From Hyphochytrium catenoides (taxonomy: Eukaryota; Sar; Hyphochytriomycetes; Hyphochytriales; Hyphochytriaceae), in the NCBI GenBank assembly GCA_900088475.1, contig FLMG01002277.1, positions 7,284-57,582 on the forward strand: DNA of 50,299 nucleotides. Reading direction: 5' to 3'. Shown here one piece after another: positions 11,901-22,151 of the stretch; positions within the stretch are counted from its first letter, which is position 1, and each line of letters opens with the position of its first letter. The notes under the pieces are model-generated. The model was not told where the DNA came from, did not search any database, and saw only the letters and a program-made list of their open reading frames with translations. Both the position numbers and the translations under genes were made by a program.

Positions 11901-14900
11901 AAATGGGCTGTCAGTGTGACCTTAGATTACAGCTAGACTGACAAGAGGATGAGAGGTCAAAGTTTACCCTCAAGCCAGGACCATTTCTCTAGTCATGAAA
12001 TAGAGAATTGAAGGAAAAAACGGCTTTTGGCATCACTTACTTCTGCTCCTAGCGTGCCGGTAGCCCTTTTAAGCTCTTCCTGCAGTCTCTTAACTTCCTC
12101 TTGCAAAGAGGCACAAGCCGAGCGGGAGTCCGAGAGCTGTTGGGAGCTCTGTTCCTGAACATACAACATATAGGGGTTAGACATATGTCAGAACCAACTC
12201 CGTTGTCGACAATTTGTAGAGCGACCAGGCGTATCAAGAAAGACGGAACGGGTACAGAAAAGGATCAGAGGAGAAAGATAGCAAAGAGAGCGTCAGGTTC
12301 AGTTGACAACGTCTCATAAACAGTTCATCGAGGCAGCTTTCGTGGTAGAGGAAGGACAGGACAAAGTGTTCCATTGAGCTAGTGTACTGTGCCGAACACG
12401 AGATGCAAATGAGATAGCGGAAGCACAAGGAGGCAAACCTTGAGCTTCTGCAAATCGATCTGCAGTTTACTTTTCTCTTCTTCTGCAGCTTCAAGTTTTC
12501 TACTAGCTGTCAACTTCGCTTGAACCTCCGCCTCTATCCGCCCATCACTCTGAGCGATGAAAGTGAGGTGAGAGATGTGAGCGAATGAGCACAACTCCAA
12601 CTATCATTAATCTAGGGTGGAAAAGACGGCCACTGATGGCATTGATGAAATAACAAGGAAGTATGAGAATGGAAAAACTGACAACTATGGCGACAGTGGA
12701 GCAGAGTCGTGGGGTAAAAGTAGCGCAACGCGGCAGTGCGAGAGACGAAGCCACCGGGATGGAAAACTCTAAAGATGCAACTTGTGTGGTCCCATCAAAA
12801 CATTGGAGGTAGAAAAGCAAGAACGAGCAGAAGCTATTTGCGATCATATCAGTGGTAAGAAGATGTAAGGTGACTGATGTCGTTGGCAAGAGGGTAGACA
12901 AGCGGGGGCATCCTAGTATCGAGCATGGAGAGGGCCACGGCAACGGAGATGGAGCCACCTCTTTCTTTTCCTTCAGCAAGTTTCCGATGTCTCTATTGAG
13001 AGTATCTGCCTCCTGAAGTAGCTCCCTCTTCTCGTCCTCTAGGGCGACGACCCTGTTCTTGTGAGTCTCCACGAGCTTCTTCAGCCTGTCTTGCTCCGCA
13101 AGAGAGAGCCTGATCACACAAGAGGTAAGTGAAGAATGTGAGGAGAAATCAGTAAGAGACTCTTTCAAGCAAATTATAAGCCTGCTCAATCTTAGAATTC
13201 CTACTACGCTCTTACGTCCTGTCTTCCTCCCGAAGTGGGGGGGCTCACGTGATACTACTGTTTTGTTGACCGTGTTCCACCTTTTCCCCTGCCTTCTAGC
13301 TTCTCTATATCGAGCTCTCCTTCAGACCCCTCTAACTTACTTGTTAAGGGCCTCTAGATCATTTTTCAGCTCCGTGATAGCTTTAGAGGATCTAGCCTTT
13401 TCTTTTTCCTCCTCCTGCTGCGTCTCCTGCAGTGACTTGATCAGCAAGTTCTTCTCGTTCTCTGTCTCCTGCAGCGTTTCCTGATTGACAGTGAGCAAAA
13501 AGACAGGTGAGGTTCTCGATTGACGAGCAAGGGAGCAGAGGAGAGTGACAGAAAGGATCGGCGTGGGTCAACAAGAGGGACGTATAGCTGAGGGCCAGAG
13601 AAAGGGGCTAGTGAACTTTCGGTAATTTAGGATAGCCCAACCCGTCTTCTGAGGATTGTCTCTGTTACTTCCTTCTCCTATCAAATATCTGATAATCAAC
13701 TTGTGGGACGATTCTCTTTCCCTTTGCTCTTTACCGTTAAGCCTCTCAGCTGCTCTTGGGCTTGCTCAAGCTCAGACTGCAATCTGTCTTCGGAAACGTT
13801 GAGACGGCTCTGCCACGAGCAGCAAAAGTGAGTCGTCAAAATGAGGGAAGAGTCATGACTCGGGAATATCATCAGGCAATATCCAAACAGTAGGGAGACT
13901 TGAGACGCCTAACAATTCAATAGACGCCGTATATGCTCCTTGTAGCCCCTTACCTTAAGTATTTGTGCCTCTTCAGCCGCCTTAATCAGTTCTCTCTTGG
14001 TCTGGTCGAGCTCAGAGATAGCGCTGACAGGTAGGCGAGAAAAAAGCTTATCAGTTGACACCAAGCGACAGGGAGACGGAGCGAATGGATCGAAGAACTA
14101 GCGAAGCAGTACAAAATGTATGGAAGAAGCACCCATAGTAGCAACCTAGGTATTAGTGCCGCAATGGATCTCCCGGAGCAAGACGTCACAATAGAAGCTT
14201 AACTATGGAAGACAGAACAGACGGAGAACAGGTGTTTCGCAGATGTAGGCCGAGAGAATGGTGGCGAGGATAAGGTTACAATCTAGACGGACAGAGAGTC
14301 CTCGTACTTGTTCAGTGTTTGGGTTTCGTCGCCTTCATTACACCGTAGGAGGTTTCTCAGTACTTCCACTTTCTGAGAGAGAGATGTCTTCTCATCCTTT
14401 AGCAGCTTATTGCTTCCGGTAAGAGCATGCAGTCGTTCACTGAGGTCTTCCACTTTCTCTTTCTCGGCTAACTTGTCTTTTTCTACAGAGGAACCAAAGT
14501 GGATAACATGCAATGTAAGGCGTGCAAACGCACCTAGAAGGAAGACTGACCATAAATTAGGCAAGTGCAACCAAAGCCAGGCTCAAGAGAGGAGAAGAAA
14601 CTAGACGCAAAAAAGGGAGAGGCAGATCAGGTGAGAAGCAGGAATCAAATTACCTGTCTGCTGGAGTTGGGCCCTCAGCGAGGTAAGCTCCCCTTGGCAT
14701 GCTAATAGCTCCTGAGCTGTTACCGCAAGAAGGGTTAGGTGCCTATCTTCTCATAATCTCGCGTCTTGCCTAAGTTCAATCTCATACATCTCCTCACTGA
14801 CGTTTGAGCAGCTCGTCATATGACTGTCCAAGATCTTCTTTGCTCTGTCATATCTGAGCTGTAGGTTCGCGGCTTCCTAGTGCAAGCGCAACCTGATTCT

Positions 14901-17487
14901 CTCTCTCTCTCTCTTTGACCTGCCGCCCTTCTCGGCCCCATAATCGTATCCTCTACTATCGGTTCCTGTTCTCTCACCTTGCTTGGCGACAGAAGTCTTA
15001 AGGCTGGTCTGTTCCTCCTGGAGGCCCTTTTTATCTGCCTCCAATCGGTCCAGCTGGTTGGAGAGGGACTAGAGGGACACGGACAGAGGATGCACCCGGT
15101 TTGGTATAGGCAATAGTGAGAGAAAGAGGGTAGGCACCGTATGTCGCAGAAGTTAGCATGTGGTAGAGTATTCCTTAGAAAGAAGTAACGCATCCACCTT
15201 TGTCTGCTCTTTCTCTGTCGCCAGTCTGACTTGGAGACTTAGGTTCTCTCCCTGAAGTTCTTCCGCCTTCTTTAGAGCGGCTGAAACGGTTTCATTGGAA
15301 GAGCTCTTGGATTCTGATAACAGCAGGGAAGTGCGGTTTAACTGCAGTGCAAAGACAAAAGTCGGGTTAGATACTGACGTTTAATTAAATATTAGTAGTG
15401 ACAGGTGTCCGTGGAATATGAGCTTAGCCTGCAGGGCTTTAGCCGCCGTCTAAGAGAGAAGAATATCCCGGACCAAGTGATTGATTGAACGCTAACCTGC
15501 TCTTGAAGCAGCTGGATAGTCTGCTGCTGGTGCGCTAACGTCAAATCGTGGGACTCTCTTAGCTTTTGCTCGCCCTCTTGGTATCGCCGAAGCTCCCCCG
15601 TGAGAAGCCCAACCTGCTGCTCCTTTGCTTGCAGTTCCTATGGACGCCATTACGTGAGAGAGACAGAATAGGCAGATCGATATTTGACAAGTGAGCCAAG
15701 ATGCAAGCCGGACAGACCAAGAAGAGAAGTATTGAAAGACCATACCCCTTTTGCTTGCTTGCATTCCTCAGTAATATTCCAAAAGTGCCGATTCATTTCG
15801 CTTTTTTCCTTCTCCATTGCTGCTATCGCATCGTTTAGTTTCTGCAGAGTCTGCCGGTGTTCGGCTGCCTCCGAGTTTGAGGAAGTGGTCACCTTGATGA
15901 CCTCAGCGTTCAACGCCTGCCCCGAAGCAATAAGAGACGTAACGTAAGAGATAGGATTTTGGGCCCAGGAACAGACATCTTGCCAACCCCCTCTTGCTTG
16001 TCATTCGGAAGGCTATCCCATTCCTCCCTCCCACGTGTGATCCCTGTCCACTTAGTCCTCCCTTTGCTATGCAGCCACTTCGCTAGTCTGTCCTTAGAGA
16101 TCCGTTTTCCTCTTCTTGACACCTTCATCCAACATCTAAAGGATTGCCCGGATCTGCTTTTCTCTCTCTCTCCATTGGCCCTCGCACACCCTCATTATCA
16201 AACTTCAGCACGTCTACTGCCCCGCGACCAAGACCTGGTTTGTGCTTTTTAGCTGCTGGAGTTCAGCCGAAAGACTTTGTATCTGATCACTTTTCTTGGA
16301 GGACAGCAACTCTAGCTCTGCTGCTTGCTTCTGCAGCTGGTTCGCTAGTTCTTGTTGCGCCGCAATCTTTGCATTTAGTTCGTTGGATAGCAACCCCTTC
16401 TCTTCTCTTTCTGACGCAACAGCTTCGTTGAGCTGCTGCATGGCACTGCGCATATCTGCAATCTCGCTCCGGAGTGTATCAGTGATCGTGCCATAAGTCT
16501 CCTATAGAAGCAAAGGCGAAGGGTCGTGTAAGAGGAAGGCTCAGAAGAACAAGTCGAAGCTTTCTAGCGAAGAATAGGTTGTATCACGTAAGGGAACAGA
16601 CGATACTAAGGTCAACGAAGATAGCAGGCGTTTTTCTTGGTTCTCCGTCTTCCGTCTTTCGTTCTTCTCTTTCCGTTTTTCCCCTTTCTAATATTTCTCA
16701 CCGTCTTCTCTTTCAGCTCCTGCTGTAGGCCGGCAACCTCTTTCCTGCTTGCCTCTAGTTCTTCCAGCTTTTGTTTCCAAGTCTCCATCGAGGGCATGCC
16801 CTGAGAGTTTGCAACTTAGAGGAGAGGCATCGGATAGACTGAAGAATGAAGAAGATGAAGTATGTGTATATAGACAGAAGGAGATTAGGAGCGAGGAAGA
16901 GGCGGGTTTAGGAATAGTCTGGCCAGCGACATGAGCAGCAAGGTGTACGGCAAAGGTTGTTTCAAAAGAGAAGAGAGACCTGGAAAAGTGGAGCAAGATA
17001 AGAGGCACATGAAAGGCTAAACAAAGAGTGTGATGGGGTCGACAGACCTCCGTGTTGAGCATTGTTAGCATATTCCCAAGCTGGGAAAAGATCATCTCCT
17101 TCTTCTGCAGTTGCTGCAGTAGCTGGTCATGGGTTGGGTCGGAGACTGCCGCAGTTGCTGGGCGGACTGACCGGAAGGAAGCACGCCGAGAATAGGCAGA
17201 GTAAGCGTGAAGAATTACCTCAGAAAAGAAAGCGCTAAGCTCACCTCCAGCTTGTTCCTCCACATTGGCACCGGTGTCTGCAGAGGCCGCAGATGGAGGA
17301 GGCGAATATATCATGGAATCGGTGGTGCCTGGTGACCGCTATTCAATGTGTTAGAAGTGCTGAGTTCCAAGATTATAAAGAGCCTCTATACCTGCTCAAC
17401 AGCTTTTTGTGGAACAGGAAGAGATGGTGCTTTTTGCATGTTGGCGGCTTTGCCTGGAGTGCTCCTCTTCTTAAGTACAGCCTTCAT
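5901..17487 (-). CDS. Very long coiled-coil protein with many small exons
   Basis: The ATG at 17487 opens a basic, Pro/Ser-rich head (exons 17392-17487, 17245-17338, 17048-17166). A long run of small in-phase exons follows, for example 16702-16800, 16235-16501, 15746-15916 and 15497-15637, continuing to about 7506. Nearly every exon translates to Glu/Lys/Leu/Gln heptad sequence, for example KLEELEASRKEVAGLQQELK and RLQEELKRATGTLGAE. Past the coiled coil, further exons chain in phase to a basic tail (GKSKKKTSKGS) and a stop at 5901-5903; that C-terminal part is the least certain. I see no motor, kinase or GRIP domain. Such proteins are usually golgins, centrosome/basal-body or cytoskeletal tethers, but none is recognised here. 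I count roughly 35-40 exons and estimate well over 1,200 residues. Individual internal splice sites may be wrong. Confidence 0.7.
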
Positions 17488-18108
17488 GGTGCTTCGTCAG
17501 GCAAGACCTAGCACTCTCGTCTTGACGAAGTAACAGAAGTAAGCCATAAGGGCTCATAGGCCATCAAAGGCAGAGATCCATTTTTATATGCTATTGTATA
17601 GTAGTCGCGAGTTCTCGCGGGTGCTACGGAGAGCAATCAGCAAAGGCTCCGTATCGGGACCATTTTAATGAAGCTCATCGGGGTTCTGACGAAGCTCAAC
17701 TCGCGCTGTTTCCGATGCTCAGGCTATTCCATGCAGGACGTTACATGGGATATCAGTAACTCATCCGCTTGGTTATATGTTTGATTACTGAATCAGAATT
17801 GATTCCTTGATACACTACGAGTACTTGTTAGGTGGGAGACTTGGCAGCTGAGCCTGCGGGAGGGGAACTGAAAGATCTGTTCCGAAGCTCCAAAAGCGAA
17901 ACTCTCTCTGATTCCAAGCACAATGAGGTTCTGATCAGAATGCGGTACGAACGGCGACCCAGCTGTCACGGCTACGCATTGTTGTTGTTGAGCTTCACTG
18001 CGGCTCTAGATGTATAAACTCCCACCACTCTTTCAAGGAGCTATCAACGGGAGTATTACCACATACGCTCAAGTCAGATAGCGTGATCTCTACGTAATAG
18101 ACTGAATT
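17488..18108. other. Divergent intergenic region
   Basis: This 621-base stretch separates the start of the coiled-coil gene (minus) from the start of glyoxalase I (plus). It presumably holds two promoters. No coding exon, RNA gene or clear repeat was found. Confidence 0.5.
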
Positions 18109-19542
18109 ATGGCAGTGAGAGCTGTTACTCAGCAGCTTGCCCAGCTACGGAAGGGCTTCACCTTCAACCAGACAATGATCCGTGTGAAGGACCCCAAGAA
18201 GTCGCTGAATTTCTATCAGAAGTACTTTGACATGAAGCTTATTGATCATCGGGACTTCTCGGATTTCTCTCTGTACTTCCTAATCACCGCCCCTGAAGGA
18301 CATAAGATTCCGGAAGTGGGAACGCCAGAGGCGATGGAATATTTGAAGTTGGGCGCTTACGGCTGCTGTTTAGAACTCACGCATAATCATGGGACAGAGT
18401 CGGATCCTGCTTTTTCTTATCATAATGGCAACACTGAGCCTAGAGGTAGGGCTGCCTATATAGTCGAGGTCATACTCTGCTTAAAAGCGAACCTCATCAG
18501 AAATCTTGTTGCCGCAGAATATGTGTTGACTTAGTTTTTTACGTCAGGGTTTGGCCACGTGGCCTTTCTTGTGGATAATCTGCATAGCACCTGCGAAGAC
18601 ATGATTAAGGACGGCATAACTTTCAAGAAGAAGCCTGAAGATGGCAAGATGAAGAATATCGCGTTTGCCCTGGACCCAGATGGGTAAGCTAGGAGAGAGA
18701 AGAGTTGTCTTTGTCCGATCGAATCAAGTCCTCCCCCTTGCCCCACTCTTCCTTCCCTCTGTATCTTACCTCGATGCCTGATCATAGATATTGGGTGGAG
18801 CTGATTGCCAGATCTGGGTCGGCGCCGCTCAAAGGACGACCAACGTACAATCACACGATGCTTCGAGTGAGAGATGCGACGGCGAGTTTGGTAAGTCCTT
18901 TGAATGGCACAAGTACACGCCCACAATCTTCATTATGCCCTTCTTATACTCTCTCCGGGCCTCTCGCTATACCAAGACGAACGTCATTTTCGTCATTTTC
19001 ATGTTCTTACTAGCTCTTTCTAAGCCCTTTCCCATGATTAGACAAAGGGCCGCCGCTCTTACTAACGCGATGCATTGCTGTTGTATGATGAACAATGCTA
19101 GAATTTCTATCAGTCTGTCTGCGGGTTCACGCATGTCGACACGCTTGACTTCCCAGAAGATAAGTTCTCGCTTTACTTCTTGGGTACCGTCCCGGAAGAC
19201 ATAAAGGCCACCCTTCCAACTCCGGGGTCTCAAGAGGCTCACGAATTTATCTTCGGATACCCAGGCCAGCTCCTAGAGCTTACCCATAATCATGGGACTG
19301 AGAGTGATGCGTCTTTCCAAGGCTATCACAGTGGTAATACTGACCCAAGAGGCTTCGGACATATTGCCATTATGGTGGATGATGTGTATGAAGCAAGTAA
19401 GGCGATGGATGAGAGCGGCGTGCAATTTCAAAAGAAGCCTGACGAAGGAAGAATGAAGGGCTTGGCCTTTATTAAAGATCCGGATGGCTATTGGGTTGAG
19501 ATTGTGAAGAGGGGACTAAAGGAGAAGACTGCGGACTTCTAG
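18109..19542 (+). CDS. GLO1: Lactoylglutathione lyase (glyoxalase I), fused two-domain form
   Basis: Glyoxalase I isomerises the hemithioacetal of methylglyoxal and glutathione to S-lactoylglutathione, normally in the cytosol. Exons 18109-18445, 18548-18683, 18788-18890 and 19102-19542 join in phase to 338 residues. Two homologous glyoxalase domains follow each other. Domain 1 runs from FNQTMIRVKDPKKSLNFY through LELTHNHGTESDPAFSYHNG and GFGHVAFLV to GYWVELI. Domain 2 runs from YNHTMLRVRDATASL through LELTHNHGTESDASF and GFGHIAIMV to GYWVEIV. The metal ligands known in the family are present in both: Gln or His in the first strand, Glu in LELTH, His in GFGH and Glu in YWVE. The tandem form is known from yeast and plants. 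Divergent from the coiled-coil gene and convergent with the ArsH-like gene. No targeting peptide is evident. Confidence 0.95.
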
Positions 19543-19947
19543 ACTTGACAGGGAAGTGGAAGACGCACTATCTGCTTATCCTAAGTTCGGATAAATAGAA
19601 TAACGTGTGCCGTCATCTTCCAGCAACGCCAATAGAAGGACTTCGACAGACGAGACTTAAATGATTTGATCGTACAAAGGCAATGAGAAGATGAAAAGAA
19701 TCCTGGTGCACCAGCTCACTTTTTTATGCATAATCAGGCTTCCTTGAGAACTAGCGGCGCTACAACGAGAACAGTGTAGTAGAGCATGGTTTGGTGTGAG
19801 CAAGGAGGAAGCGCAAGGAAAAAAACATGAAGTCACACAAGCTCTCTCCTACATCGACGCTAGAGACTCGCAAGGGTCTCGCTAGCATACATTATTGTTT
19901 TCTGGCTAATAATAAGTAAGGGCGTCCCACAATCAGAGAGTGTCGCG
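19543..19947. other. Convergent intergenic region
   Basis: These 405 bases lie between the stop of glyoxalase I and the stop of the ArsH-like gene and should contain both 3' UTRs and polyadenylation sites. An A/T-rich stretch (GGATAAATAGAATAA) sits shortly after the glyoxalase stop. Nothing else was recognised. Confidence 0.45.
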
Positions 19948-21033
19948 CTAACTCTTCTGGTCATCCTTCGCATTCTCCTTTTCGGCCTGGGTTAATAGCC
20001 GCCCTTTCTCTCGCTTTTCCTCCCTCTCGCTATATCTATCAACCAAGAAGTCCGCGTGCTCCCGAAGAATGAGAGTGTATTTATAGAATTCCTCCATTAC
20101 ATCCACAACCCTGTTCCGGAAGTCAGAGGGTTTCATCCTGCCATCATCTTCAAACTCCTTCCAGGCTTTGGCCACACTGCTTTGATTGGTACAGCAAGGC
20201 ATACGCATCCAGCGAGCAAGAAGCCTTAAGGTGTTCACAGCGTTAAAGCTCTGTGAGCCGCCGTTTACCTACAGCAAAGCAGGGAGTGAGGGAGCACAAA
20301 AGGGAGACCAAAAAGAATCCATAGGAGATACGTGAGCTACACTAAAACAGATTTGCAAAAGCGTCCCTCTCATGGACCTTGAAGCCAGTGCACTGTCTTT
20401 TTCTTCGCAGTCTCTTGATAGTATCACTTGAGCCCCACTGCCTTCTCTTACCTGCAAAACAGCTACTGTCTTTCCCTGCGTAGGCCTGACAGAACCAGTA
20501 TTCAGCGGAATCCAGTCAATTTGATTCTTCATCACCCCAGTGATCTGACCATGCATCTCGGGAGACACCCACACATGGCCCTCACTCCACTCAACCAAAG
20601 ATCTCAACTCTTTAACCTTCGCGCATGTGTGCTCCAACGTAGGGTTGCGAACAGGAAGACCGTCAGGATTGAAGACTCTCACATCTGCCCCAAGCTTGTC
20701 CAGCAGTCTAGCGCACTCATAAGCTAAGAAGCGCGAGAAGCTCTTCTCCCGTAGGGAGCCATAGAGGATTAGTATCCTGGGCTTGTGCAGCTTCTTTGCT
20801 CCAGGAGGGGTAAAGGCAATCGCCCCATCGAGCTCCAACTCTTTGACCCAGCACTTCTCTATGGCCTCAGGGGACTCGAGAACGTGAGGGCGCCAGTTGG
20901 GTGTCGGCTGGGCAGTCTCTTCCATTTTCAGGCCACCAGTTGTCTGACGTGAGAGGCAAGAGGCGTAGTTGCGTTGATGGATAGGAGGGCGCTTCCACGG
21001 GCCAAGGAGTGTTATTGCGAGAGCTCTTCGCAT
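19948..21033 (-). CDS. arsH: ArsH-type NADPH-dependent FMN flavoprotein
   Basis: Two exons, 20452-21033 and 19948-20268, join in phase to about 300 residues. ArsH is a flavodoxin-like FMN oxidoreductase; characterised members oxidise trivalent methylarsenicals or reduce quinones and metals with NADPH. The diagnostic blocks are visible: [17 protein letters not shown] (FMN phosphate loop), [72 protein letters not shown] and [16 protein letters not shown]. The ATG at 21033 precedes about 40 residues with Arg but few acids ([17 protein letters not shown]...), a possible mitochondrial presequence absent from bacterial ArsH. A second ATG (MEETAQP) could give a cytosolic form. The family is mostly bacterial, fungal and algal, so ancient gene transfer is plausible. 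The intron shows it is a resident nuclear gene. Confidence 0.92.
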
Positions 21034-22151
21034 GGACAACTGCAAGCTGGAAGACGTAAAGGAGGTGGCAAGCGGTAAGGTCTCCTCTGGGCTTCTTGCA
21101 AGGGATACGCAGCTCCTCAATCAGCTATAAACATTGAGGAACATAGTGGAACAAGGGTAGGTGTACCAAGAGGAATCTCTTCTGCGGTCGTGGAGACGTG
21201 ACAATCACCCCACCATCTCACAACCTTTGATACCTCCCCTCTGCTTTACCCACTTCCACCCCCCGCCCCCACAGGGAAGACATACTAAAGACATTATCGC
21301 ATCTTTGAGACTCTTTCTCTCTCCTTGATCTATCTAGAATCTATCTTTCTTTCTTGCTCAATTTACTCTGCCTCATCCTTCTCTCTCTCATTCTCTGTCT
21401 GCCTCTCTCTCCGCACTGGAATCGACCAATGGTCTTGTGACCAACAAAAATTCTGATCGGTGACCACCTCCGGCCACTCAGATTCGGGGGACTCACCCAT
21501 GCCGTTGTCCCAAGTATCTTTATTGGAAGGTAAATTTGTTAGTGACTCCGTCATTCTATAGGGCTCTCCTCTGGGGCTACTGTGTGAAGAGTAGGTCCTA
21601 GTTTAGTTTAGTTCCCCAACCTTTTCAAATGATTCTTTACCATTGATATAGCCCTTGCCTGATAATCACCTACGGTAGTTATCAATTTAACAAACTGCAC
21701 ATACCGCTAACGGGAAGGTGCCGCAAACCGATGAGAGCTGCAGAAAGAGCTCCACATACACAAATCTCATTCTTCTGAGGGCTATTACAAGCAGTCCATT
21801 ACTGATCATGAACTTCTCGCTTTTCCCTTGGTGTTAGTGGCGTCCACATCCATCATCTTCCATTGGCATATTGCCCTCCACATCTATCCGGGGTTAGCTT
21901 TGGGAGGAGCAGTGGTAGAGGGTGGCTTTCTAGCAGGCTATAGATCCCAATTGGCCTACAAGAGGGTGGATCTGTGAGACTGACAATCGAGCAGGAAGAT
22001 TTGGCGCCTGCGTAGAAGATATCTGGAGAAACCTTGAGAAGTGAGCACTTGGCAACTAGAGTACGAGTGCCTAGATCCAGCTGGATGGTACGGAACGGGC
22101 CTTCTGGCCAACTCTAAAACTCCATCGTATTGCCATCCGCGTAAAGGCACC
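21034..22151. other. Divergent intergenic region
   Basis: This 1,118-base stretch lies between the starts of the ArsH-like gene and the CPSF30-like gene. Short open frames occur but have no recognisable domain. CT-rich runs occur around 21300-21410. It presumably contains both promoters. Confidence 0.45.
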
